From Anaeramoeba flamelloides (lineage: Eukaryota > Metamonada > Anaeramoebidae), in assembly GCA_027625915.1 (NCBI GenBank), contig JANTQA010000036.1:11057001-11121000 (forward strand): DNA of 64,000 bases, written 5' to 3'. Below are positions 23,401 to 35,900 of the stretch, in pieces. Both the position numbers and the translations under genes were made by a program. Under the pieces are notes generated by a model that was not told where the DNA came from, searched no databases, and saw nothing but the letters and a program-made list of their open reading frames with translations. How positions within the stretch are numbered: position 1 is the stretch's first letter; every line of letters begins with the position of its first letter.

Positions 23401-24779
23401 CCCTTAAGGGAGTAGCCCCGGTAAAGGAAAATTTTATACTTTTTTGCAATTCTGAAGAGGATCAGAAAATAACATTTTTTACTTTGGCTGTAACTCATTG
23501 ATTTTTATTATTTAAAGTACTTCATTCATTAGATTTTTTAAATTTTTTTTTTTAAAAGTCTCAAAGAAATTACCAAAATAGAATGTTGAGTTGCATTGCT
23601 TAAAATAGTGTTTTGAATGTTGAATAACTTATCTTTTATCCTTATCTCAACATTCTATTGTGGCATTTAATTTTTTAATTTTTTATTTTTTCATCATTTT
23701 TGAATTTTTTTAATCCTGACAAAATAAAGCAATTAGAAATATTTTTTTTATCAGTGACATTTTGGACTAATGGATTTTGTTTAAAATGAACAACAACAAT
23801 ATAATTGAAAGAATCATAAAATGAAACATAACTGGGACTTAAATAGCTAGAAGAATTCCAAAATTAGAATAATTAAGTCAAATTATTACTTGTTAGGATT
23901 TTCAATCGTTGGATTAAGTGGAATTGGAGAAGTGAATATGAATATATGTTATCAAAGCTAAAACCACAAAATAGCTATAATTTTTATTCTAAGAATCAAA
24001 AATTATCTTCCCCCCCAAAAAAAAAACTAAACCCCATTCCAAAAATTTGGACAGACCCAAAATCAAAAATAGGCAAAATAAAACCCAATTTATTGTATAT
24101 TTTCCAAACGTAATATAAAAACACATTTAAGTAACATAGTATTAATGTTTTTAAAACTAATCATTTTCATCCAAATATAAGAAAACAATATAAAACAAAA
24201 AATCAAAACGAGTGAGTCCAAAATAAGGAAATGAGCTGAAATGAAAGAGTTTGAACAAAAAATATATTTGTCAATTTGTTAAAATTAAACCAACAATGGC
24301 TGATCGATCAAATGATAAGATAGCCTGGACCAATTATATTTGGATTTTTCAATTTGAGAAACTCAACTGTAACCTTCTATCAACCATCGATAAAAAAAAC
24401 CTAACCAAACAGATTACGTAACTGGAAAAAAGAAAATGAAAACAAAAACAAAAAAGACAAAAAATGAAATTATTTGTTGAATTAAAATTACTTCCCAATT
24501 GGGTGTAAATCATGTTATTGCTATTCTTTCAACTGTTTAAACTGTGTCCAAATTAATTAAATTAAGTTTATTTTAATAAAAAAATAATAAAAAAAAACTA
24601 TTTTCTCAATATAATCTCAATTTTTTTATTGTGTAACACTACTAAAAAAAAATATCAAATAATTTTTACTAAAATAATTTGTAGAGAATCTACATTCACA
24701 CGCCACTAAAATATAATGTTCTTATCGCACCCCTTTCAAATTTTTATCATGTCTTATGGTTTAGCTACTCCCTTAAAGG
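23401..24779. mobile_element. 1.38-kb DNA element with 16-bp terminal inverted repeats
   Basis: The left end is CCCTTAAGGGAGTAGC (23401-23416). The right end 24764-24779 is its reverse complement with one mismatch. The left end contains the perfect palindrome CCCTTAAGGG. Near the left end an inner inverted pair (AATAGAATGTTGAG near 23580 and CTCAACATTCTATT near 23645) could form a hairpin. No transposase. The interior from about 24210 to 24570 is related to about 55590-56010, inside the RalGAP-beta gene. I could not define a target duplication with confidence. Confidence 0.65.
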
Positions 24780-25728
24780 ATAAATCACTTACCTAGATAG
24801 AAAAAATAAGCCTAACAACCATACCTAGAGAAACAGAAGATATTTAAAGAACGATTTATTTAATAGGTTTAGATTTGTCGTCTTTACACTAATTGTAAAC
24901 GAAAAAAATAACCATTCCAAAAAGATGAATAGGAAATGAAAAGTAATTTTTAGTTTTTATGATTTTGTCTTTTTTATTGATATTTAAATTTTAAAGGTGA
25001 AAAATTGTCAAATCATTTTTCAATTTCTCCTTTTTTAAAAGGAGAACTCAAATTACAACCCTCTTAGAGAAATCTATTCCTAAAAGTAAAATCTGGAACA
25101 GGAAGTAAAAATTTTACCGATTATATCCAAATACCATATTATTTTTTTTTGCAAATTTTTTTTTCATTTCAGATTCGAAACACTTTTTTCTGAAAATAAA
25201 TTCTCCTTCGGATCTACCTTTCTAACTTTGAGAAATCCTTTTTTTTTGACAAACTCACTCAATAATGAAGATTGACTTGACAGAATTTTTTTCCATTCGT
25301 ATTAAAAAAAAATTAGATTAGTTTTAAAAATAAAAAAAATAACAAACTGAAGAGATTCTAATCGTTTTAATTTGATGGGGTTGGTTCACAAAGGAAAATA
25401 AAAAAGTTCTGAATTTTTTAACAGTTTTTTTTTACTTTTTAAATATTCTTTTCTTCAAAAGAATTACTATAAAAAATTCTATTACTATTATTTTAAAATT
25501 AAATAAAGTCTCGGTGTGTTTGATAAAGGTCCCTCTCATCAATTTAACGAATTGTAAATTCTTGATGAAATCTTTTATAATTATGAAAACAATTTCAGGT
25601 TTTTGTAAAAAAAAGAATACCCCCAAGCTTTCAATTAAACACTTGAAAACGAATACATTTTTAGTACCAACCTGAGAATTATCTATTTTATTTCGTAGAC
25701 CTGAATCATTTTTTTTTTTTATTTTTTA

Positions 25729-26367
25729 ATGTCTGATCCAAATTTTTACCTAGATTTTGAGAAAGATGGTTATGGGATTTCTTTATTAGAAGTTGACAAT
25801 GATCAAGAAGAAGAAAAAAAAGAAAAAAATTTAAAAGAAAAAGAAAAGGAAAAAGAAAAGGAAAAAGAAAAGGAAAAAGAAAAAGAAAAAGAAAAAGAAA
25901 AAGATAAATCCAATGAACCAATAAGTGAAATAGATTTTTTTAGTTTCAATTTTTTTGAAAATAACTTTCCTCAAGTATGTTTAATCAAAAATATCAATTT
26001 TTCTGAAACAGAAGAAGAAAAAACGACTTTTGTGAGTTCTTCAAAACGAGAAAACCAAAATAGAATCCAAAAATTACCTTCAATCAAAATATTTAAAAAA
26101 CTTAACAAAATGTTGCATACCAACCCAAATTGGGTGATAGGTTATCGGGCGACACTTGGGTCGAAAAAAATGCGATATGTTTCAGGCTTTAAGATGTCAG
26201 AACTAATCAAAATCCACTCTGATGGAATTAAATGGTTAGCAAACAGGGAGGATAAAAAAATAAGTAACTGCCTTCGTGGCTTAAAGCAAGGCTTGGGTCC
26301 ATGCTATTTTTATGAAAAGAATATTCACGAACAAAATGAAAAATTCTATGGCTTTATCAAAAAGTAG
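25729..26367 (+). CDS. Unrecognised 212-aa protein with a Lys-Glu tract
   Basis: I do not recognise this protein. The ATG at 25729 follows a T-rich leader and the frame ends in TAG. Residues 1-26 are acidic and aromatic. About 27-60 is an almost pure Lys-Glu tract, probably a charged helix. About 66-105 is a phenylalanine-rich then Ser-rich linker. The C-terminal 90 residues look like a folded domain with balanced composition: NPNWVIGYRATLGSKK, then RYVSGFKMSELIKIHSDGI, a Trp-Leu helix, a CLRGLKQGLGP turn and a YFYEKN stretch. No membrane segment or signal peptide. Base composition in the last third is less AT-biased than its flanks, which supports real coding. It has no neighbour within 5 kb on either side. 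An extra exon on either side cannot be ruled out. Confidence 0.6.
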   Translation: MSDPNFYLDFEKDGYGISLLEVDNDQEEEKKEKNLKEKEKEKEKEKEKEKEKEKEKEKDKSNEPISEIDFFSFNFFENNFPQVCLIKNINFSETEEEKTTFVSSSKRENQNRIQKLPSIKIFKKLNKMLHTNPNWVIGYRATLGSKKMRYVSGFKMSELIKIHSDGIKWLANREDKKISNCLRGLKQGLGPCYFYEKNIHEQNEKFYGFIKK

Positions 26368-27299
26368 TAATTCACTATTTATTCCTCTTAAAAACCACTT
26401 TTTAAAAAAACAAGTAATCAATTATGAAACGAATAAATTATTTTGTAAAATAATCTGTTAAAAGTTCATTGTTTTGCACTAAAATTTGTTTGTTATCAAA
26501 ACAAGCCAATTTGTATTTACTTATTCATCAATATTTGATTTGATCAAGGAAATAAGTGTTTTTTTTTATTTGTTCAATTTTAAATTGTCAATCTATTTCT
26601 GAAAAGATTTTTTTCCTGTATCGTAAGATATTTGGAATTTGAAAATAAAACAGTCATATTTATCCTATTTTTTTATAATAATAAAACAAACATAGAGTAT
26701 AATTCTTTTACATTTTTTAGTTTTTTTCTTTTATTTTGTTTTGAAAAGGGAACTTCTTGAAGTTAATTTGAATTTTTTTCACTACGAAACCAAATTCATT
26801 TCTGGTAAATATAAGTAAAGCAAAAATCAGTTAAACAATTCTTAATTTTAAAAAAATTTATAATTTTTAATTGATAATTTGTATTTGCCTGATAACAACA
26901 GCAACACAATACAATATAAGTTTGAAAAAATATAATTAAAAAAAAAAAGTTAGACAAAACAATTATATATATTAACCTTTCATCTTTAATAATAAAGTTT
27001 ACTCACAATAAAATCAAAACTCCAGAAATTTGATTTCATGAGGCTATTGTATTTATTTTTGCTAGTCTATCCACCTTTTTTCAAAGTCTCTAGCCAAGAA
27101 AAAAAGGTTTTTTTGGGTATGGAATTGAAAATAAATGAAATGTTGTATTTTAGTTTAATACAACTTTGGGATATTTACTTTGATATATAAGAACCTCTGG
27201 TTTTGAAAGTGCTTTACTCATGCAATAAAAGCGAAATAAAGACAAAATATTCAAGATGATAATTATTCTCATGTCCTGTTTTTTTTTTACTTTTTGGAA

Positions 27300-28010
27300 T
27301 AAAGGAAAAATATCTTAAATCTTCTGTATATTTCAAAAATTTAAAATTAGAAATTTATTAGATTTTCCAAAATATCAAAGAATAGCATAAAAACTTTGAT
27401 TTTACTCAATTCACATGAATTCTAAAAATATAGGAGCTCTACTACACTTTAAATACACTTTCACTCATTTTTATTTTTAATTTTTTAAAAGAATTGAGGA
27501 AAATCAAATATTTTACTCAATACTTTTGAATCTTGGAAAAGAGCCCCAAGATATTATTTAATTTGAAAAATTAAACCAAAATTTTATTTTTTTTTCTTTT
27601 TATTTCTTGTTTTAAAAAAATCTGCCGTAAACCTTTCTTGAGTTTTCTATTTTATTTGGAAAACAGAAACGGTTTTTTTTTTTTTGATTTTTTCTGTATA
27701 TTTAGAAAATCTATCGATTGCTGTTGGTTTTCTTGAGGTCTTACTGTTTTTTTGAAAAATAAATCTATTTCATTAGGTTTTTTTTTACTTTTCGAAATAA
27801 ACCAAAAATTTTAATAAATTTTCTGTTTATTTCAAAAAGTAAAAAAAAACCTAGAACACTTCACAAATAAAATAGAAAACCAAAATAAAAGTTAGACACT
27901 CTACGGCACTGAGTGGACACCTCCGTTAGGTTTTTCAATATTTAATGGAATAGAGTAAAAAAATCTTAGATTTTGCTCAATTCTTTTAAATTCTCAAAAA
28001 CCTAGGACAC
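27300..28010. repeat. Hairpin-array locus 4
   Basis: Contains partial A words near 27350-27430 and 27480-27545, B-word pieces near 27640-27740, and a clear C word at about 27774-27852 running AGGTTTTTTTTTACTTTTCG to AAGTAAAAAAAAACCT. A single 41-bp AGAACAC unit like those of locus 1 follows the C word. A GCACTGAGTGGACACC-type spacer leads to a further A word (about 27925-28000). Confidence 0.8.
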
Positions 28011-29119
28011 TCTCAATATTTATTATTGATTCTTTTTTTACCAGAATTGGGTTTTTTAGATGATAAAAGTGTTTTCAAATCTATTAGTTATTGAATATTC
28101 AAAAAATTATACAAAGTAGAATATAAGGAATATTCAATTTCAAATCTATTTAAAAATTATTACATCAAAATAGCTTTTTTTCTCAACAAGAGACTTTTAA
28201 AAAAATCAGTACTAAAAAAAAAAATAGTTACAACAGCCTAGGGATTTTTAAGAACTGAAATGTTCGTTATATTATGAATAAACTCTATTAACTTTACAAA
28301 ATGCTAATTGAAAAGATATTTTTTTCAAATTAGGAATTATCAATTTAATCTTTTCAGATAATTGTAAAGCAGCCTGCACTTTATATATTTTACTAATGAA
28401 ACTGGATCATGCTTGTTTTAGATACTTCAAATGTCTCTAAACAATTGATTAATAAAATAGAATCAAAAGTTGATCTCATCAATTTAACTTTACGATTTTA
28501 GCTTTTTTTAAATCATGAATTTTAGAAAAAATAAAAGTTTTGAGATAATGATAAATGGGTGTATCATCAATCCCAAGAAATTCAAATTTGTAAAAAACCG
28601 TCATTTTTTGAATGGATTTGATATAATAGGCCAGGTTTTTTCTGTGGGGTGATATTTATATCACACAACCAAGAAAAATATATTTTTCATTTTTTACAAA
28701 AAGAGTCAAATTAACTGAGTTATATTTTGGTTGAGGTGGTGAGAATCTTTATGAAAAAATTTTAATTATAAAAAAAAACAATAAAATAAAATTTAATTTT
28801 GTTTGTAATATTAATTTTTGTTCTTTAAAGGTCGATAAATTTTATTATTTAAGAAAAGTTTAAAAGGTAATTACATCAATTAAAAGGGGATTTTTTTATT
28901 GAATATAAACATTTTCCAAAATTTAATTTCTCACCACTTTTAAAATCTCAAAATTAATGGATATTTTTAAATCAAATAGAGTTTGGATCTTATTTTTTAA
29001 AAAATAATCAATAACTAAACTCCATTTCACTTAAAGAACTGAAGATAAAAATGAAAAATTTGGCAATTTTGATAATAATAAACGAACATAAAATTGTTTT
29101 GGAATTGGAAAAATAATAT

Positions 29120-29640
29120 AATACTGATTATAATTGAGGTACATGAAAGAAATACCTGATAAAAAGACAAATTCCAAAAAAATAAAACAATTCTAAAAAT
29201 CTTTGTTCTACTTCCATTGGAACTTTGATGTAAAATTTGACACTTTCTTTCGAAAATAACAAATTTTTTACAATGAGAGTATTTAATTAAATTTATAGAT
29301 TTTTAAACAATTAAAAAACCTCAATTTTCCACAAGTTAAATTGGATTTTTAATTACTTTTTAAAATCAATTTAATTTACAAAAAAATAAAATAGAAAAGA
29401 AGAAAAAAAAACATTATAAATCAAAATAATCAAAAGAAAAGAATGAAACAAAAAAACCAAAAAAAATAAAATAAATAATAATAAACAACAAAAAAAAAAA
29501 ATTGTAAAAAATAGAAAAAATGATCAGAACTACCAATTGAAAAATTAATTTTGAGAAGAATATTGTTTTAAAATCAATAGAATTTGTATTCTTTTTCGAA
29601 TAAAACACGTGCCCTTTGATTTCAAAGAGTTTAGTACAAT
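29120..29640. repeat. Dispersed repeat, family 3, copy 2
   Basis: Carries the GAAAGAAATACCTGAT word on the left, an A-rich tract in the middle and GAAAAAATGATCAG plus TTTTGAGAAGAATA on the right, in the same order and orientation as about 9540-10000 and 39355-39840. The 102-aa open frame on the minus strand here is the complement of this repeat and not a gene. Confidence 0.55.
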
Positions 29641-30039
29641 TCAATCTAGAGAAAAAAGCATTACTTATATTCCTCTTGCTCTTCATTTTGTTAATATTTA
29701 GACATTTTTCCAAAAAACTCAATTAGTTAAATGAAAAAAAAAAAAAAAAAATTTGAAAATATTAATTATATTTTAAATCGGTCTAGTTCTATTAAAGAAA
29801 GATTTTATTTTTTAGAAATAACCAATATCAATATTACATGCAAATAGGTTATTTTTTCTCAATTTTATAAAATTACCTTTCCCAAAAAATAGATTTTTTT
29901 AAAATTATCACGTAATAGAGATCAGTGTAAAAAAATTCGGTTATTATAAGAATTTAAAACATAGAATATAGAATTATTTATAATCAATTATCTTCCATAT
30001 ATTAGAAATATATTTATAATACAACTAAATTAATTGGAA

Positions 30040-30575
30040 AGTTAAATTCAATAAATCAATAGATAACACTTTTTTCAGTCAAACTAGTCCAGTTAATATG
30101 GGTGATTTACACGTTTTTAAAGTGTTTGAATGAATTTAAGAAGAAAATAATTATTTTTGAAAAATAAAATAGAAAAGGTTTTTTTATAATATTGCATAAT
30201 TTTTTTCATTTTTTTTTACACCTAATTCATTTGTATTTTTTATTTTTTTACAAGATCAATATTCACTTGGTAAAAATGTATTATTTTAAGGTTATTGATC
30301 AAATAAAAATGATTGTAGAGAAATAATTTTGATTTTTATTAAAATTTTATTGGATCTTTAATTGTAGATCAAAATCAACATTGACGTTTTCCCCAACATG
30401 GGCCTAAGAATTTGGGTTTTTCTATTTTACGGAAAATCTATTGATTTATAAGTTTCATTTCAGGCCAGTATCAACTATTTTTTGTAATTTAATCCTCTAA
30501 TTATTTCTTTTTTATAATCTTTAAAGGTCAACGAAAAAAAAATATTTGATATTTGAAAAAAATGTTGGGAGACTT
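30040..30575. repeat. Dispersed repeat, family 4, copy 1
   Basis: Aligns by eye over about 500 bases with 57285-57825: a TTTTTCAGTCAAA start, ACACCTAATTCATTTG, a GATCAAAAT core with AAGAATTTGGGTTTTTC, and an ATATTTGATATTTG end. Differences are scattered. No open frame and no clear terminal repeats. Confidence 0.6.
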
Positions 30576-32410
30576 TGGCTTAAATAAAGGATATTTGTTA
30601 ATAAAAAATATTGAGTAAATCTGTAAATTATAAAAGTGGAATATACTAGTTGATTTCGTGTGTTCTAAATATTAGAGATTTTGAATATTTTTAGGCTTCA
30701 GTCAAAATATAATTATAAAAACTGTGATAATTTCTATCAAAGGGGATATTTTAAAAAATCATGATGTTGAATATTCTCGTGCCAATAATAAAAATCGTGG
30801 AATTCTATAAAATCAAGAAAATTATTTAAAAATCATGGTAAATTTCAAAATATCTTGATTAAAAAGTAAATCGTGATATAATAGTAGATGAGTTTGGGCT
30901 AGAAGAGAAATATCTTTAAAATGAATTTTTTTTAATCACAGAACAAATAATTTGAAAAAAAGTGATACTTTGAAAAAACAACAAAAAAGATACCTGTTTC
31001 AATCAAGGATCAGATCAATTAGTTTTATTGTATTTTATTTTGATTTAGTTGGCAAACCGATCGATCCTTGAGATCAACAACAATAATAATAAAAGATAAA
31101 TACATATTTTCTCAGTCAATTGTGTTGTTGTAAATTGTGTTGAATAAAAAGAGCTTCTAAAACAACCAACCCTTCGCGCTTTCTTTAAAGAATGGGTTCT
31201 TGGGTCAAAACATTTTTAATATTTTCCTTAGCTAAAAGGAGTTGGATAACTTTGGAAAAGTTTTCACAACAACCATATCCACATTATCACTAATTATTAA
31301 GATTTTTTATACAATTTGTTTTCTTCTTCTTCTCAAGATCTTTGTATTGGAAAGAAAAAACAACTAAACCTTAGAAATTTTTCTTTATTTGATTGAACAC
31401 CAATAAGAAGGAATTTTTTTGTTTTGAGTTATTTAATTTGTAAAGGTAACAACTCCATTTAAAAAAAAAAAAATATCTATTTGACAATCAATTATCTTGT
31501 TGAAATGGAATATTATTAGTATAAACAAAAATTCAGAGGATATTTTATATTTTATTAAAAAAAAAAAAAAAAAAAAAATTTTTTTTTTCCACTACAAACA
31601 AACTTATTCAGTTTATAAAAAGTTTTCTGTCTTGCAAACCTTTCAAACACATAAAATAATCCACAATTCTTACAAACAGTTTCTATTATTTTTAAAGGTG
31701 AAAAGTGTTGTAAAAGTCAAGATATTTTAAAAGTCAAAGATTTTTTAGGGTAAAGTGATTTTACAAAAAAATTATTTTTCTTTTATTCTCGATATTGTGG
31801 AATATCGCGATTTTTTAATTTTTCTAAATAAAGTTCGGACTAATCACGAATTATTTAATATTATCAACAATTTTATTGTTAATATCATAATAAAATCGGT
31901 TATCATCAAAACCTCAATTAATTATTCTCTACTGGAATACTATTTATTTAGGGTTTTAATTTTCCGAATTGGAAAAATCAACTTTACATCAGAATTACAA
32001 AATTAAAATTGTGGATACCAATTGTAATTAGGAAAAATCTAAGAATTTTATAATTCAAATTTATAAATATATATATATACCTATATATATATTAAAGTTT
32101 ATTGAACATTAAAACACTCATAGAATTTATTTTTAATTTCAAGACACTCTAATTTTAGACTTCTCTGTATGTTTGTTATCTTATCCCTTAAAAATTTAAA
32201 TTTGTAAAAAATTAATGAATATTTTATTATTAAAAAAACGATTTTTAAAGGTTAAGGCTTATCACAAAACCTGTAAAAACCAAACTAAATAATTTAAAGA
32301 CTCAAAAATTAATGAGGTGAGAATTATTTTGAAAAAAAAAGAGTCCAAAAGAAAGAAATAAAGTGTTTTTCTGAATTTAAAAAAAAAAAACAAAAACAAT
32401 TTTAAAAGAT

Positions 32411-32971
32411 TTAATCAGAAGAAGATTCAGATTCTGAGGTTGTTTTTGGTCTGTCTTTTTCGTATTGTTTCATTTCTTTTTTGTATCTTTTTTTGTCATC
32501 TTGTGCCATTTTGACGTATTTCTTTTTGTTTTTTTCAGAAATGTTTTTCCAGCCTTTAGAAACTTTTTTATTCATTTTTTCAAAGGAAATTTTTGGGTCA
32601 GCTTTTTTGAGTTCTTTCTTTTTGTCTTTCATATATAATTGGAAACAATTTCTTACACCAACTGGTCTTGGAATTGGTTTTTTTCTTCCATTGTACCTTG
32701 TTCTGGTGAGTTCTTCTTCAGAGGATTCAGAGGTTTGTTCATCTTGCCATTTTTTCAATTCCTTTTCATATCTCTTTTTGTCCTCTGCGGCTTCTTTGGT
32801 CCATTTCTTTTTTGCTTTTCCAGAAAGTTCTTTCCAGTCTTCGTTGACTTTTTTGGAAACTTCTCTGAAATTGAGATCAGCATTTTTTTTTTGGACCTTT
32901 GGTCTCATTTCCATACAGTAAAGCATCCATGCGCTTCTGTTTTTTTTTGGTTTGTCCTTGTTGTATGACAT
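32411..32971 (-). CDS. Two-HMG-box chromatin protein (HMGB-like)
   Basis: 186 aa with two HMG boxes, the architecture of HMGB proteins, which bend DNA without strong sequence specificity in chromatin. Box A is about residues 7-75 (KPKKNRSAWMLYCMEMRPKV, with core Trp at 46 and 57 and the helix-3 DKKRYEKELKKW pattern). Box B is about 97-173 (GVRNCFQLYMKDKKKELKK, then WKNISEKNKKKY and DDKKRYKKEMKQY). The linker (about 78-90) and the C-terminus (SESESSSD) are short Ser-Glu/Asp stretches, much shorter than the long acidic tail of animal HMGB1 but likely casein-kinase-type phosphorylation sites. There is one exon from ATG at 32971 to TAA. It stands alone, with no close neighbour. The orthologous relation to a particular HMGB is not resolved, so no symbol is given. 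Confidence 0.9.
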   Translation of the reverse strand: MSYNKDKPKKNRSAWMLYCMEMRPKVQKKNADLNFREVSKKVNEDWKELSGKAKKKWTKEAAEDKKRYEKELKKWQDEQTSESSEEELTRTRYNGRKKPIPRPVGVRNCFQLYMKDKKKELKKADPKISFEKMNKKVSKGWKNISEKNKKKYVKMAQDDKKRYKKEMKQYEKDRPKTTSESESSSD

Positions 32972-35900
32972 TTTAATTAATGTAGGTTTAGTTTTCTATT
33001 CATTTGTTTTGTGTGTTGGAAAAGATAGGTTTTGAAAAGAGAAATTTTGTTTAACAAAGTTTGTTTGTTCAAGAAAAAGAAAAAGATAAATAAAAAAAAA
33101 AAAAAAGAAAAAAATTACAATAAAATTATTATTTGTATTTGAAAAAAATAATGGATGAAATAAACCACATTTTTTTTTTATTTACTTTTCCGATCACAAT
33201 TATATTAACGGCTAAGTGTTCACAAACAGAAAATGTATGGGGAGTAAATGAGTGAAATTAGTGTCATAAAAGACTTTGTTGATTTTTCGATTTAATGAAT
33301 TGAAAATCAAAAAAACAGTTTTTAACGTGATTTTTTCGGGGTTATTTGAAAAAGAAACAAAAACTGGTCAGTGTTGTTGTAGGGTATGGTTGGTGCTCTT
33401 ACATTGTGTTTTCCATCAAATAAATGTTTTGTTCATTTTGGTAAATAAGAAAAGTGTATCGTTAATTGTTTTTTTTTTCATTTGAAAGAAGAGAAAACAA
33501 AAGATCGATAAACTTAAAGTGGTTTTCAAAAAGATCAAAGGAATTGAAAATTGAGCGATTGTTAAATAAAAAAAAAATCAAAAAAAGATCTTTTTATGAG
33601 ATGGGGACTTTATTTATTAATTTATTTCTTCAAGAATGAATTCTTAATTTAAATTGAAATCATTAAAACTTGAGAAATAGTCATTCATTTTGATAAATGC
33701 CAAACTGCTAATTGGATAAGAAAGTGTGATTGATGGAACATTTTCCAGACAAAAAAAATTAAAAAATGAAAAAATCTATCCGTTATCAAAAATTTTTGTA
33801 TTATTTTAAGGAGGCTGGTTAAAATTGAATTCTTCATACAAATTGCGTAGGCCACCCTTTTGAATTGGTTAAGATCTTTGATATCTTCAATCCTCAAGAT
33901 AAAAATCAATTTTATTTTTTACAAATAGGATATATTTTCGTTTTTATTTTTTAGTAAAGTCTTCAGAATAACACTTGTGGTGAATAACAAACCGATATTT
34001 GAAAGAAAAATAATATTTTTTGAATCTTGTTCGAATATGAAACTAATTTAATGTACATTTTATTAAACAACCCGTTTCGAAGTTTTAATATGTGTTTTTG
34101 AAAATTATTTGTTTTGTTTTTGGAAATACCTGTTGTTTTTTTTTTTTTAAAGGTGTAAATTTTTTCAATAACTGTGGTTTTTGTTTTTTATTTTGTATTT
34201 AATGAAAAACACAGTCCAGTTCAACTAAACTTTCAGTTCAAACAATATGTACAACAGATCATATTATCCAAGTGTTTTTCTATAACCTTCAAGTCCAATC
34301 TCCTGATAAAAGAGATCTAATTCAACCAAATTTCAAGCAAAACAACACCAAAATTGACAACTAAACAAATATTTCAATTTGAATAAATACAAAAAAAATA
34401 ACAATAAAAATGATAAAAAGAGTTTTTTAAAAACTTTTACACTGGTACCTCCAGATATTTTACAAAAAATGAGATTTTAATTTTTCAAAATTTTTTGAAA
34501 TTGAAATGAAAAAAAAATTCATTTTATTTTCCTTTTTTCCTTTAACCTATCGTCTTCAAATCATATTTTGTAATTGATTGACTTTATTTATTTGTTTTCA
34601 TTCTTTTTTTTCCTTTATTGGATGAGATAAGAATTCAAAATGAAATAATATTTCATATTGAATCAAAATTTAATTAGCCGATATTTTGTCTGTTTAAAAT
34701 TCTATAAGATAATGGCCAACGACCAAATTATTTATAAATCAATTCATTTTCAACAAGTTTAATAATGAGAGGAAATTAAATCTCCAAAAAGACCAATTTT
34801 CATTGATTATTACGAGATCTTACAATTTTTCAATTAATTAGATTATATAATATTTTGGAAAACTTTGAATAAAAAGTTCTTTTATGACTTAAAGAATGAT
34901 ATTATTATCAACAAGACAGACTACCTTTTTAAAATTTAACATATTCTTGAAAACTTTTCATTTCAATAGCAGATGAAAAAAGAAAACAATATCAAAAAAA
35001 AGTTGAAAAACAACACTTAAAAACACATTTTTGAAAATACCACAGTTAAAAGTTTGAAAAAAAATATTTAAATAAGTCAACAATCAACTGGTTATTTAAC
35101 ATACTGTACAATACCAGTATTTAAATAATAAATAACTATGGTCAAAATAATGGGTGCTGAAAAGTTTAATCCATGTTTTATAAAAATAAAAATCTAGTTT
35201 TTTTTGTTATAGAAGACTGCATTAATAGATCAAAAAAACCTACAATAACCATATTTAAAAAATAATATGGTACTGATTTCTTAAAGTTTGATTATTTAAA
35301 TTGAAATTCTCAAAATAAAGGATTAAATTAAGAAATTTTTTCTCAAACAATAGAGCAAATTTTTATCATCATTCAAAAAAAAATAAAAAACTTCAAAAAA
35401 ATTGAGAATATAACAAAAAATTTTTCAACTATTTTCATTCATAATTCCAAATTTACTGTAAAATTATAAGTAATTTAATTTCAAAATTGATTTGAACTTA
35501 TAATACTCTTGGGTAGTAAATTGGATGTTGCCTTGGAACAATAAGAAAAAAAAGCACTGATTAAATTTTGAAACTCATATTATTGTCTTTATTCACACAT
35601 TATTTTAATCACAGTAGAAAACCATTTTAATTTATTTCTGTTCAATTGATATTTTAAAGAAATCGATTGTAATTCGTGACCTCAGTTTGATTGACTCGGT
35701 CTGTATATATTTGGTCCATTTCTTTTTGATATATTGGAAGAAAAACGAATTAGAAAAGAAAGAATATTGCGAGATTTTTCAAAAATGTTAATAAGCTAAT
35801 TTTCATCATATTTAAATTTTAAATACCAGTAGTATACATAAAACTAAATCAATTTTGAAGATTAACCCATCAATATTTTTCTTAAATTGTCAGTCTATTG

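Larger units (their letters stand above)
17252..25728. other. Intergenic, transposon-derived, no recognised host gene
   Basis: 8.5 kb without a host gene. In order it holds an inverted-repeat element (18086-18439), a decayed LINE on the minus strand (19581 to about 21800) interrupted by a hairpin array (20085-20580), a second array fragment (21868-22005), a TA-flanked MITE (22994-23246) and a TIR element (23401-24779). The 66-aa open frame at 22155-22355 (minus) shows no recognised domain. Confidence 0.6.
26368..32410. other. Intergenic, repeat-bearing, no recognised gene
   Basis: 6 kb with no convincing gene. Contents are hairpin-array locus 4 (27300-28010), family 3 copy 2 (about 29120-29640) and family 4 copy 1 (about 30040-30575). 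A slightly less AT-rich patch lies at about 31020-31270, with a TTCGCGC word and no open frame. The open frames at 31497-31730 and 31755-32006 are AT-rich chance frames with no recognised domain. Confidence 0.6.

Noticed and set aside
29414-29722. 102-aa Phe-rich minus frame
   Set aside because: Complement of the A-rich centre of a dispersed repeat that recurs at 9.5 and 39.4 kb.
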